Source of the DNA: Marinobacterium rhizophilum DSM 18822
GTDB lineage: Bacteria > Pseudomonadota > Gammaproteobacteria > Pseudomonadales > Balneatricaceae
Reading direction: 5' to 3'
DNA: 64,000 bases
Assembly (NCBI RefSeq): GCF_000378045.1
Contig: NZ_KB899093.1
Coordinates: forward strand, 124,001 to 188,000
Shown: positions 46,426-56,700 of the stretch, piece after piece
How positions within the stretch are numbered: the first letter of the stretch is position 1
Layout of the letters: the number at the start of each line of letters is the position of its first letter
Made by a program: the position numbers and the translations under genes
Notes under the pieces: generated by a model
What the model was told of the DNA's origin: nothing
The model's database searches: none
Seen by the model: only the letters and a program-made list of their open reading frames with translations

Positions 46426-49400
46426 ATATCATGCTGATCTCCCAGTGCAACAAGAATGCCCTGGCAGAAACCCGGCGCATTCTGGACCAGTTCGCAGAGC
46501 GACGGGGTGAACGTACCTGGCAAACAGCCATCACCCAGCAGGGCCTGACCACGCTACACAAGCTTCTGCGTAAAACAGCCCGTAAAAATACCGCGGTTGC
46601 CTGTCATTGGATTCGTGGCAAGGATCATAGCGAGATGATTTGGATTGTGGGTGATGCCCGGCGCTTCAACATGCAGGGCGCAACCCCAACCAATACGACC
46701 GAGCGGGATATCCTGCGCCGTGGTGATGAAAACGACTGGCACAGCGCCGAAGAAGTACGCCTTTTGGCGTCAATTGCCGGGTTGTTTCATGACTTTGGCA
46801 AGGCCAATCTGGCATTTCAGAAAAAGCTGACCAGCCGTAAACCGGTTGCCGATGCCCACCGTCATGAGTGGGTGTCGCTTCGCCTTTTTCAGGCTTTTGT
46901 CGGCACCGACAGCGACGAGCGCTGGCTGCAGCGGCTGGTGGACGGTTCGGCGACAAACAACGGGGCCTGGAAGGAGTCGCTGCTATGCGATGGCTCGGGC
47001 CGCCCCCTGCCCAGCCCGTTTAAAACGCTTCCACCGCTGGCGCAGGCGGTGGGCTGGCTGATCGTGAGTCATCATCGCCTGCCGTCGCAAATGATAGGTG
47101 CCCCTGTTGTTTTGCCGGCACTGAAGCATCTCCCGCTGAGTATCGAAGCCCATTGGTGCGGCACCCGGTCTGATGCGGATGAAAAGGCGATAAAAGCCTG
47201 TTGGACCTTCAGCAAGGGCCTGCCGTTTAACAGCCAGCACTGGTGTGAACACGCCGCCAGGATAGCGCGAGCCCTGCAGCGACATTTCGGGTTAAAGGAT
47301 GAAGATGCGGCAACGCGATTAGCCGGCTGGCAATGTGATGCCTACCGGCTGCATTTGTCGCGCCTGGCGCTGATGCTGGCCGATCACTATTACTCCAGCC
47401 TGCCCAGTCATGCACTGTACGGCGACAAGGACTATCCCTTGATCGCCAATACGGATCGCGAAACCGGCGCGCCCAAACAGAGACTAGACGAACATCTTAT
47501 CGGCGTTGAAGTGAATGCCGGGCGTATTGTGCGGGCATTGCCACGTATGGCCGGACAGTTGCCGCGTATCGCGCGTCATAAGGGCTTTCGGCAGCGCAGC
47601 AAAATAACCGCTTTTCGCTGGCAGGACCGTGCCTTTGATCTGGCCGAGAGCTTGCAGGAACGAAGTGCCCAGCAGGGCTTCTTCGGCATCAACATGGCGT
47701 CCACCGGCTGCGGCAAGACACTGGCCAATGGCCGTATCATGTACGCGCTTGCCAATCCGCAGCAGGGGGCACGTTTCTGCATTGCGCTGGGATTGCGCAC
47801 GCTGACCTTGCAAACCGGTGATGCCTATCGGGAACGCCTTGGGCTGGGTGCGGAAGACTTGGCCGTACTGGTCGGTGGCGGTGCAGCCCGGCAACTGCAT
47901 GAGATGCAACAGGCAGAATCGGTACTTGCCGGACATGGCTCTGAATCCAGTGGCGATTTGTTACCGGATAATCAGTATGTGCACTTTGAAGGCAGCCTGG
48001 AAGATGGGCCCCTGAATCGCTGGCTGGGGACGAATCGGGATGCACAGAAACTGTTGAATGCCCCCATTCTGGCCTGCACCATTGATCATCTGATTCCGGC
48101 TTGTGAAAGCACCCGCGGTGGTCATCAGATCGCCCCGATGCTGCGACTCATGAGTTCTGATCTGGTACTGGATGAACCCGATGATTTCGGTATCGAAGAC
48201 CTGCCGGCCCTGACGCGGCTGGTGCACTGGGCAGGGCTGCTGGGGAGCCGTGTCCTGTTGTCCTCAGCAACTTTGCCTCCGGCACTGGTGCAGGGGTTGT
48301 TTCATGCCTACCTGGAAGGGCGGCGAATTTATCAGCAAAACCGGGGTGTGCCGGGTCAGGCACTGAACGTACCCTGTGCCTGGTTCGATGAGTTTGGCGT
48401 CAGTATGAGTGACCATGCCGAGGGCCAGGACTTTTTGCGTTTACACAGGGCGTTTGTGGAAAAGCGCTTGAATCATCTAGGCCGCGAGAAGGCGCGTCGG
48501 CGGGCCTTTATTCAACCTCTGACTATCGCCCCGGGCCAGTCACGCGAGCAACTGTGTAGTCAACTGGCGTTGTTGTTGCAGCAGCAAGTACAGGTTTTGC
48601 ACACCCATAATCATGAGGCAGATCCAGTCAGTGGCAAGCGGGTCAGCTTTGGCTTGATTCGCATGGCCAACATCGATCCATTGGTTCAGGTGGCACAAGC
48701 GTTTTGTGCGCAAGGTGCACCGCAAGGCAGCCGCGTTCATCTGTGTGTCTATCACTCACAGCACCCGCTGCTGGTGCGCTCGGGTATCGAACGACGCCTG
48801 GACAATCTGCTTAACCGCAAGAAGCCCATGGCGTTGTTTGACGATACCGAGCTGCGGCAAGTACTGGACGAAAATCCCGAGCAAAATCAGATCTTCGTGG
48901 TATTGGCGACGGCCGTAGCTGAAGTGGGTCGTGATCATGATTACGACTGGAGCATCGTGGAACCTTCGTCCATGCGTTCCATTATCCAGCTGGCCGGGCG
49001 TATACGTCGTCACCGGCCAGAGGTTTGGGACCTTCCCAATCTCTGCGTGCTGGATACCAATATCCGCCATCTGGAACAGGGGCTTACGAAACCCGCGTAC
49101 TGCCGACCCGGATTTGAAAGCAAGGAGTTCCCGCTGGATTCGCACCACTTGAACGAACTGCTGACGACTGAACAGATCTCGATCATCGATGCCGCGTCAC
49201 GCATCAGGGAACGCGATGAACTGCATCCGCGCAGCAATCTGGTCGATCTGGAACATACCAGGCTGAGTGATTTGATGTTGGGGGCGGCGGGCACCACAAG
49301 GCAGACAGCACTGCCGGTAACCGCCTGCTGGACGACCCCGGCGATGCTCAGTGGTGAGTTGCAACGCAAACAGCGATTTCGTGATGACCCATTGGGTCGC

Positions 49401-49703
49401 CAGCGCTTTGGGCTGCTGCCCGATGACGAAGGTGTGATTGGCTTTTATCGTATTGATGAGGGCCGACCGATCCTGGATGGCACACGGCTGCATCCGATCA
49501 AGCTGCAACTGGGTGATCGGATCGCATTCTGGGGGGAACCTGATTACGAAGAGGCGTTGGAGTCCCTTTGCGAAAGGTTGGGGCTGGAAGCTTTGGACTG
49601 TGCACGGCGCTTTGGGATTGTTGACTTGCCGGGCAAGGATGGAGCGCAGGAGTGGTCTTACCATCCGGCGCTGGGTTTTAGCCGATTCAGGCAAAACAGA
49701 TAG
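46422..49703 (+). CDS. cas3f: Cas2-Cas3 fusion helicase-nuclease, type I-F
   Basis: This 1093-residue protein fuses an N-terminal Cas2 domain (about residues 1-95) to Cas3. The HD nuclease shows H123-D124 in LFHDFGKANLAFQ. The superfamily 2 helicase has Walker A TGCGKT (Lys432), DEPD at 584-587 and SATLPPALV. QLAGRIRRHRPEVWDLPNLCVLD lies in the second RecA domain. It degrades DNA opened by the Csy complex and joins Cas1 for adaptation. All key motifs are present and the length is normal. Confidence 0.97.
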   Translation: MNIMLISQCNKNALAETRRILDQFAERRGERTWQTAITQQGLTTLHKLLRKTARKNTAVACHWIRGKDHSEMIWIVGDARRFNMQGATPTNTTERDILRRGDENDWHSAEEVRLLASIAGLFHDFGKANLAFQKKLTSRKPVADAHRHEWVSLRLFQAFVGTDSDERWLQRLVDGSATNNGAWKESLLCDGSGRPLPSPFKTLPPLAQAVGWLIVSHHRLPSQMIGAPVVLPALKHLPLSIEAHWCGTRSDADEKAIKACWTFSKGLPFNSQHWCEHAARIARALQRHFGLKDEDAATRLAGWQCDAYRLHLSRLALMLADHYYSSLPSHALYGDKDYPLIANTDRETGAPKQRLDEHLIGVEVNAGRIVRALPRMAGQLPRIARHKGFRQRSKITAFRWQDRAFDLAESLQERSAQQGFFGINMASTGCGKTLANGRIMYALANPQQGARFCIALGLRTLTLQTGDAYRERLGLGAEDLAVLVGGGAARQLHEMQQAESVLAGHGSESSGDLLPDNQYVHFEGSLEDGPLNRWLGTNRDAQKLLNAPILACTIDHLIPACESTRGGHQIAPMLRLMSSDLVLDEPDDFGIEDLPALTRLVHWAGLLGSRVLLSSATLPPALVQGLFHAYLEGRRIYQQNRGVPGQALNVPCAWFDEFGVSMSDHAEGQDFLRLHRAFVEKRLNHLGREKARRRAFIQPLTIAPGQSREQLCSQLALLLQQQVQVLHTHNHEADPVSGKRVSFGLIRMANIDPLVQVAQAFCAQGAPQGSRVHLCVYHSQHPLLVRSGIERRLDNLLNRKKPMALFDDTELRQVLDENPEQNQIFVVLATAVAEVGRDHDYDWSIVEPSSMRSIIQLAGRIRRHRPEVWDLPNLCVLDTNIRHLEQGLTKPAYCRPGFESKEFPLDSHHLNELLTTEQISIIDAASRIRERDELHPRSNLVDLEHTRLSDLMLGAAGTTRQTALPVTACWTTPAMLSGELQRKQRFRDDPLGRQRFGLLPDDEGVIGFYRIDEGRPILDGTRLHPIKLQLGDRIAFWGEPDYEEALESLCERLGLEALDCARRFGIVDLPGKDGAQEWSYHPALGFSRFRQNR

Positions 49704-49720
49704 GGAAGGGGAGGTGAACT

Positions 49721-51031
49721 ATGGATGATATTAACAGACTGCATACATCTCGAAAGACACAGCTACAGGCAGTCATCAACGGCTTCTTGCAGGAGCGTCT
49801 TCAGGTCAAGCTGGAAAAACTAAAAGATGGTGCTCAGGATGAGCGTCAAAAATTGCTTGAAAAGTATCAGCCCGATACCTGGATTCCCGATGCGGCGAAG
49901 CGCGTTGGCCAAATCCAGCAGGTGACCCACGCGATCAAGTTTACCCATCCTGATGCCAGGGGGAGCAGCTTTAATCAGCCCGGGAATCCTGCTGCTGGCG
50001 ATCTGCTGGTTGGCACCCAGAGCCTGGGGGCGGATGTGGCCGGTGATGTGGTTGGAAATGCGGCGGCGCTGGATGTGTACAAGTTCCTGCGACTACAGGT
50101 GAATGGACAAACCCTGTTGGAGCTGGCCAGTCATCAGGATTCAGAATTGCAGGCGGCTTTCTCCGACGATGCCGAGCAGGCACAAAGCTGGATGGCCGCG
50201 TTTGCCGGCCTGGTGCAATCCAAAGGCCAGGCCTCGTCACACAAGCTGGCCAAGCAGCTCTATTGGCCGCTCGCGGGCGGGAACTATCATCTGCTGGCGC
50301 CGCTATTCCCGACGGCGCTCGTCCATCGTGCCTGGCAAACGATTCGTGAAGATCGATTTTCTGATACCGCCAAGGCTGCACGGGCAGCACGCCGGGCGGG
50401 TGAGTCTTACTCGACGGGGTATCGGGAATATCCGGATCTGGCGATTCAGAATTTTGGTGGCACCAAGCCGCAGAATATCAGCCAGCTAAACAGCGAGCGT
50501 TTTGGCGAAAACTACCTGTTGCGCTCCGTGCCGCCCAACTGGCGGTCCGATCCGCTACCGGTGCCTCTGTATATCGAGAGTGTTTTTGAACGCCTTTTCA
50601 GCGGCCGTACGCGGGTACGCGAGCTGGGCGGTGCCCTGGCCAAATTTCTGCGCCGCGCCAGCACGGCAAACAATTTGCGTATCCGTGAAACGCGCGCTGG
50701 GCTGGTGGGCGATCTTTGCAATGAGCTGCTATTGCTTGCCGCCGAACTGCAGGCTCTGCCAGCCGGCTGGAGTCGGCATCAGGACTGCCGCCTGAACAGT
50801 GACGAACAGTGTTGGCTCGATCCGCAGCGCGCCGGCCTGGATGCCGACTTTGCTGCCGAGCGCAGTCGTGGGGAGTGGCAACTGGGCATCAGTCGACGCT
50901 TCGGCAACTGGCTGAATGCTCGCTTGAACAAGGCGGAACTTTCGATGGGGCAGGCTGAGGCACAGGCATGGCAATCGGTTGTTGAACAGGAACTACGCAT
51001 GATCCGAATGGAGCTGGAAGCCGATGACTGA
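49721..51031 (+). CDS. csy1: Csy1 (Cas8f), large subunit of the type I-F surveillance complex
   Basis: This 436-residue protein heads the Csy complex genes and, with Csy2, holds the crRNA 5' end and reads the PAM. Recognisable blocks include ATHAIKFTHPDARGSS, KLAKQLYWPL..NYHLLAPLFPTALVH, YPDLAIQNFGGTKPQNISQLNSERFGENYLL and SLPP-like SVPPNWR. It starts 17 nt after cas2-3 and overlaps csy2 by 8 bases. Confidence 0.96.
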   Translation: MDDINRLHTSRKTQLQAVINGFLQERLQVKLEKLKDGAQDERQKLLEKYQPDTWIPDAAKRVGQIQQVTHAIKFTHPDARGSSFNQPGNPAAGDLLVGTQSLGADVAGDVVGNAAALDVYKFLRLQVNGQTLLELASHQDSELQAAFSDDAEQAQSWMAAFAGLVQSKGQASSHKLAKQLYWPLAGGNYHLLAPLFPTALVHRAWQTIREDRFSDTAKAARAARRAGESYSTGYREYPDLAIQNFGGTKPQNISQLNSERFGENYLLRSVPPNWRSDPLPVPLYIESVFERLFSGRTRVRELGGALAKFLRRASTANNLRIRETRAGLVGDLCNELLLLAAELQALPAGWSRHQDCRLNSDEQCWLDPQRAGLDADFAAERSRGEWQLGISRRFGNWLNARLNKAELSMGQAEAQAWQSVVEQELRMIRMELEADD

Positions 51032-51995
51032 ACTGAATGCTGTACTCATGCTGCCTCGCTTGCAGGTGCAAAATGCCAATGCCATCTCCGGTCCTTTAAG
51101 CTGGGGGTTTCCTTCACCCACCGCCTTCACCGGTTTTGCTCATGCGCTGGAGCGGCGCTTTCGCGCAGAACTGCAGGAGGGTTTTGCCGGAATTGGTATC
51201 GTCTGTCATCGCTTTGAACCCCAGGTCTACAGGCCTGCCGGTAAACGCACCCAGGTATTCAGCCTGACCCGCAACCCACTGGACAGGGAAAAGACCGCCG
51301 CTATCGTTGAAGAGGGCAGGGCTCACCTGGAAGTCAGCCTGCTTATCGGTATCAAGGATTATAAAACGGATAACGAAGGCGTCTGTTTTGCCGAGGATGT
51401 CATGGATGCCGTACAGGGCATGCGGCTGGCAGGCGGGAGCATCCTGCCGCAGCGCCGGGGCAAACGTTACGCCGGCCAGTGGTTGCCCTGGGCCTCTGAT
51501 CTGGAAGGGCAGGCCGAGGGTTTTCAGAAACTGCGCCGTCGTCTATTGCCGGGCTTCGCACTGGTGCAGCGTGAAGACCGCCTGAGTGAACGGCTGTTGC
51601 AAATGCGCGAGCACATGCCAGACGCCAGTGCGCTGGATGCATTGATGGACCTGTGCAGGCTGAATATCGAGCCCGACATTCCCGATCCCGACAACCCTGA
51701 AGCAATGCACTGGGGCATTCGCAAGACTGCGGGCTGGCTGGCACCGGTGCCGGTGGGGTATGGCGCGCTGTCGCCTCTGTATGGCGCAGGTGAAGTTGCC
51801 AATGCCCGTGACGAGAATACGCCCTTTCGTTTTGTCGAAAGCCTTTACTCGCTTGGCGAGTGGATTGGCCCACACCGGTTATCCACCCTGGAACAGCTGT
51901 TTTGGCATACCAGCGCCGATACCGAAAGCGGCATCTATCGCTGTATCAATCACTACTCTGATTCGTTAACTGTTGCCACGTCTGGCATTGCATAA
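51024..51995 (+). CDS. csy2: Csy2 (Cas5f) subunit of the type I-F surveillance complex
   Basis: This 323-residue RAMP-like protein forms the tail heterodimer with Csy1. Family blocks: LMLPRLQVQNANAISGPLSWGFPSPTAFTGFAHALERR, ARAHLEVSLLIG-like GRAHLEVSLLIGI, and LPWASDLEGQAEGF..RRRLLPGFALVQRE. Overlap with csy1 implies coupled translation. Confidence 0.96.
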   Translation: MTELNAVLMLPRLQVQNANAISGPLSWGFPSPTAFTGFAHALERRFRAELQEGFAGIGIVCHRFEPQVYRPAGKRTQVFSLTRNPLDREKTAAIVEEGRAHLEVSLLIGIKDYKTDNEGVCFAEDVMDAVQGMRLAGGSILPQRRGKRYAGQWLPWASDLEGQAEGFQKLRRRLLPGFALVQREDRLSERLLQMREHMPDASALDALMDLCRLNIEPDIPDPDNPEAMHWGIRKTAGWLAPVPVGYGALSPLYGAGEVANARDENTPFRFVESLYSLGEWIGPHRLSTLEQLFWHTSADTESGIYRCINHYSDSLTVATSGIA

Positions 51996-52007
51996 GGAAC
52001 ATGAACC

Positions 52008-53045
52008 ATGGCCAATAATGATCTGAAAACCGCGTCTGTACTGGCATTTGAGCGCAAGCTGGATCCGTCTGATGCCCTGTTTAGTGCAGGCAACTGGAAT
52101 GACCGGCAAAACGGCGCAAACTGGGAGCCGGTGAGCGTGCGGGAAAAATCCGTGCGCGGGACTATCTCCAATCGATTGAAAACAAAGGATCAGGATCCGG
52201 GCAAACTGGATGCCTCTATCCAGTCACCCAACCTGCAAACAGTGGACGTAGCGACCTTGCCGAACACAGCCGATACGTTACGGGTGCGTTTTACCCTGCG
52301 CGTGCTGGGTGGGGCCGGGACTCCCTCTGCCTGTAATAACGCCGATTATCAGCAGAAGCTGCAGGCCACGGTGCAGAACTACAGTGACAATGTCGGCTTT
52401 GCGGAATTGGCGAAACGCTATGCCTGCAACCTGGCGAATGGTCGTTTCCTGTGGCGCAACCGTATTGGGGCCGAACAGGTTGAGGTGCAGATCCGGCATT
52501 TGCAACGCGGCGAAGCCGCAGAACTGGGTACTTTTGATGCCCATAGCCTGTCACTGCGCAAGTTTGACGAACCGGACAACGCCAAGGCGCCGTTGGCGGC
52601 ACTGGCCCAAGCCATTGAAAGCGGGCTGTCGGGTGAAGGCTATGTATTGCTGGACGTGATCGCCTATGCACGAATGGGAGACGGCCAGGAAGTGTACCCG
52701 TCGCAGGAACTGATTCTGGATCGCGGCGACAAGAAGGGGCAGAAAAGTAAAACCCTTTACACAGTGGGTGATGTGGCCGCCATGCACAGCCAGAAGATCG
52801 GCAACGCACTGCGTACGATCGATACCTGGTATCCGGATGAAAACGGCCTGGGGCCCATTGCTGTCGAACCTTATGGATCGGTGACATCGCAGGGCAAGGC
52901 GTACCGGCAGCCCAAGCAAAAGGCCGATTTTTACAATCTGCTCGATAGCTGGGTACTAAAGGATCAGACCCCGAGTGAAGGCGATCAACATTTCGTGATG
53001 GCCACGTTGGTGCGAGGTGGAGTCTTCGGCGAGAAGGACAGCTAA
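52008..53045 (+). CDS. csy3: Csy3 (Cas7f) backbone subunit of the type I-F surveillance complex
   Basis: This 345-residue protein is present in six copies along the crRNA. Typical blocks: [72 protein letters not shown] and [18 protein letters not shown]. It lies 12 nt after csy2 and 3 nt before cas6f. Confidence 0.97.
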   Translation: MANNDLKTASVLAFERKLDPSDALFSAGNWNDRQNGANWEPVSVREKSVRGTISNRLKTKDQDPGKLDASIQSPNLQTVDVATLPNTADTLRVRFTLRVLGGAGTPSACNNADYQQKLQATVQNYSDNVGFAELAKRYACNLANGRFLWRNRIGAEQVEVQIRHLQRGEAAELGTFDAHSLSLRKFDEPDNAKAPLAALAQAIESGLSGEGYVLLDVIAYARMGDGQEVYPSQELILDRGDKKGQKSKTLYTVGDVAAMHSQKIGNALRTIDTWYPDENGLGPIAVEPYGSVTSQGKAYRQPKQKADFYNLLDSWVLKDQTPSEGDQHFVMATLVRGGVFGEKDS

Positions 53046-53048
53046 GCC

Positions 53049-53612
53049 ATGGATTATTACATCGACATCCATTTACGGCCGGATCCGGAGTTTGGCGCCA
53101 GCCTGCTTCTGGGGGCGCTGTTTAACAAATTGCACCGTGCCCTGGTCGAACTTGAAAGCAACCATATTGGTATCAGCTTTCCGGCCCATGCGACTCGCCC
53201 ACGAACGATGGGCGACCATGTTCGCATTCATGGCCGGGAGGGCGCATTGCAAGGCTTGATGGACATGAACTGGCTGAAGGGGATGCGGGATCACGTTTCG
53301 GTGGGTGGAGTGTCGGTCATTCCGGATCAGCATCACTACCGCGTGGTCCGCCGCGTACAGCCAAAGTCGAACGCAGATCGAATTCGCCGGCGATACATGA
53401 AACGGCATCAGGTATCGGCAGAGCAAGCGCAGGAAACGATCCCTGATACTGTCGTCAAGCCGGTCGAACAGCCGTATGTCTCGATTCGGAGTCAAAGCAC
53501 GGGTCAGGCTTTTTGCCTGTTCATTGAGCATCTTCCACTGCAGGAAAAACCGGTGAAGGGGGATTTCAGCAGTTACGGTTTAAGTGCCACGGCAACGATC
53601 CCTTGGTTTTAA
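53049..53612 (+). CDS. cas6f: Cas6f (Csy4) crRNA-processing endoribonuclease
   Basis: This 187-residue RNase cuts the pre-crRNA at the base of the repeat hairpin. By comparison with remembered P. aeruginosa Csy4, the catalytic His29 (NKLHRAL) is at the identical position. The active-site Ser lies in RSQSTGQAF, and the Arg-rich RNA helix (KSNADRIRRRYMKRH) and C-terminal SYGLSATATIPWF-like end are intact. The target is the CTGCC GCACA GGCAG stem-loop in the adjacent array. Confidence 0.97.
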   Translation: MDYYIDIHLRPDPEFGASLLLGALFNKLHRALVELESNHIGISFPAHATRPRTMGDHVRIHGREGALQGLMDMNWLKGMRDHVSVGGVSVIPDQHHYRVVRRVQPKSNADRIRRRYMKRHQVSAEQAQETIPDTVVKPVEQPYVSIRSQSTGQAFCLFIEHLPLQEKPVKGDFSSYGLSATATIPWF

Positions 53613-53741
53613 CCCTTTTTTTAGACAAATAATTGCTGCTTTATAAATCAAAAGGTTAGGCTCAGCCCAAACGGAAGGGGGTTGAGCCATATTTGCCTTT
53701 CCGCTCTTTAATAATCAGTGGATTACATGCAACATCAGCTA
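53613..53741 (+). promoter_or_regulatory. CRISPR leader
   Basis: These 129 bases between cas6f and the first repeat are AT-rich at both ends (TTTTTTTAGACAAATAATTG; CTCTTTAATAATCAGTGG). They carry GGCTCA...TGAGCC, an inverted pair at about 53658-53695. This is the expected place for the array promoter and integration-host-factor-type bending sites. Orientation is supported by mutated repeats at the far end of the array. Confidence 0.8.
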
Positions 53742-56700
53742 GTTCGCTGCCGCACAGGCAGCTCAGAAAATTCAATCGCCGCGCCGTCCGCTGGGCCTGA
53801 TGTTCGCTGCCGCACAGGCAGCTCAGAAATTTTGTATCGTTGAGAACGTCATATCCTGGCCGTTCGCTGCCGCACAGGCAGCTCAGAAAAAGCCCAGCAA
53901 TATAGCCCTGTTCGTTACCACGTTCGCTGCCGCACAGGCAGCTCAGAAAAGTACAGCCACCAGAAAATCATGCTGCCAGCCGTTCGCTGCCGCACAGGCA
54001 GCTCAGAAACAGCCATGCCGGCGAACTCCCAGGACTTCGAAGTTCGCTGCCGCACAGGCAGCTCAGAAAGGCGACAGCATCAAGCTCTACCCGGGCTGCG
54101 AGTTCGCTGCCGCACAGGCAGCTCAGAAACAAAACGAGGCTAGTAACTTCTCTGACGGGGTGTTCGCTGCCGCACAGGCAGCTCAGAAATGTTGGGGATG
54201 GTAGCACCATTGGCGATGCGTGTTCGCTGCCGCACAGGCAGCTCAGAAATCGTCCATCAGGGCGCGGCCCTGACCGATACGGTTCGCTGCCGCACAGGCA
54301 GCTCAGAAAGTGGAATCCAGCTAATACCGATGGCTCGGAAAGTTCGCTGCCGCACAGGCAGCTCAGAAAAACAGGGCCTTGGCCGCAGTAACCTTCAGCA
54401 GGTTCGCTGCCGCACAGGCAGCTCAGAAACGGTTGAGATTCGCGCGGGTGGGGGTCCGAATGTTCGCTGCCGCACAGGCAGCTCAGAAAGTGAAATACGG
54501 CGGCATCACTGAGGCGCTGGAGTTCGCTGCCGCACAGGCAGCTCAGAAAACCTGGGGCAACGGGTATTCATTCATCCGCTAGTTCGCTGCCGCACAGGCA
54601 GCTCAGAAAATCACAACTTTGATTGCATCGCGCAGGGCAGCGTTCGCTGCCGCACAGGCAGCTCAGAAATTTTTGTACAGCAGGTGGCTTAACTCTTTCT
54701 CGTTCGCTGCCGCACAGGCAGCTCAGAAAATGCGGCCCATACCGGCGACGCCCTTCTTCTGGTTCGCTGCCGCACAGGCAGCTCAGAAAATCAGCATCAT
54801 AGAACTGCAGGAAGCACTCACGTTCGCTGCCGCACAGGCAGCTCAGAAAAGGCGGGTGAGCAGGGGCGAACAGATGCTTACGTTCGCTGCCGCACAGGCA
54901 GCTCAGAAACACAGGGGACGCTTGGGCATAGCCAGCATTAAGTTCGCTGCCGCACAGGCAGCTCAGAAAAACAGCACAAACGGATGCGCGCTCAACTTCG
55001 GGTTCGCTGCCGCACAGGCAGCTCAGAAAGGGCAGCGTCGAGTTTGTGTGGAACGGCAAGAGTTCGCTGCCGCACAGGCAGCTCAGAAAAGGTACGGCTT
55101 GCCTTCATGCTTAACTTCCGTGTTCGCTGCCGCACAGGCAGCTCAGAAAGTATCGGCCGCCACGCGCGTCACTGATACACAGTTCGCTGCCGCACAGGCA
55201 GCTCAGAAAATGAGCGGCCTTGTATCGCGCCGGTTCCAGCAGTTCGCTGCCGCACAGGCAGCTCAGAAAATCAACTGCAGCACAGCGGTGTCCAGCTGCT
55301 TGTTCGCTGCCGCACAGGCAGCTCAGAAAAACTACACCAGCGCGGCCAGCCTCTGGTCTCGGTTCGCTGCCGCACAGGCAGCTCAGAAACTGCTGCTGAA
55401 GAGAAAGCAGGTGATGAAAAAGTTCGCTGCCGCACAGGCAGCTCAGAAAAGTATATCGAAATGGTTGAGCCACGGTGTAGCGTTCGCTGCCGCACAGGCA
55501 GCTCAGAAACTCAAGGATCTTCGCTTCTTCCATATCCGCGAGTTCGCTGCCGCACAGGCAGCTCAGAAAAAAAAGATAATTCAGCCCGGGGGTTTAAACC
55601 CGTTCGCTGCCGCACAGGCAGCTCAGAAAAGCGTGGTAAGTTCGCCTGCTGCGGAGACTGTGTTCGCTGCCGCACAGGCAGCTCAGAAATGGGTGATGTA
55701 GTTGGGGAAGCGCTCGCAATCGTTCGCTGCCGCACAGGCAGCTCAGAAATGCTCGCCGGTGCCATTGATAACGATGGTGTGGTTCGCTGCCGCACAGGCA
55801 GCTCAGAAATGGGGCACGTTACGTGCCCGCACTGTGGCAATGTTCGCTGCCGCACAGGCAGCTCAGAAAAGGATGGCCGAAGAGAATAGCAAGGCCGGTG
55901 AGTTCGCTGCCGCACAGGCAGCTCAGAAAATAGCGCGCTGCGGATGCGCAAAGATTGCAGAGTTCGCTGCCGCACAGGCAGCTCAGAAATTCCATAGTGA
56001 TTGCAAAAGGTGTTCCAGACAGTTCGCTGCCGCACAGGCAGCTCAGAAAATGGGCGCCCACTACGGCTACGTGAAGCGCACGTTCGCTGCCGCACAGGCA
56101 GCTCAGAAAGCTTCCGGAACACCTTCAACGCCGTCAACAAGGTTCGCTGCCGCACAGGCAGCTCAGAAAGTCTGGATATATAACGTCATGCGTCGCCATC
56201 CGTTCGCTGCCGCACAGGCAGCTCAGAAAATCAGCCCCACTGAACTGCAGCTGGATTTCACGTTCGCTGCCGCACAGGCAGCTCAGAAATTGATATCGTT
56301 GGTCCAGCCCAGGATATCGAAGTTCGCTGCCGCACAGGCAGCTCAGAAAACTACGCAAGACATCGTTAGAAGCGTCTGGGGGTTCGCTGCCGCACAGGCA
56401 GCTCAGAAAGGAAGACACGCTGATGCGGGATCTGCAGGTGGGTTCGCTGCCGCACAGGCAGCTCAGAAAGCCAGTAATTCGGCCCAGGACGCAACAGGAC
56501 GGTTCGCTGCCGCACAGGCAGCTCAGAAAACAGACGCCGCCGTGATCAGCCTTATCGGGGTGTTCGCTGCCGCACAGGCAGCTCAGAAAATAAGATTACC
56601 CCCAAAAGTTGGTTGACCCAAGTTCGCTGCCGCACAGGCAGCTCAGAAATCATTCGGGCGACGCAAGAAATATATTAACTTGTTCGCTGCCGCACAGGCA

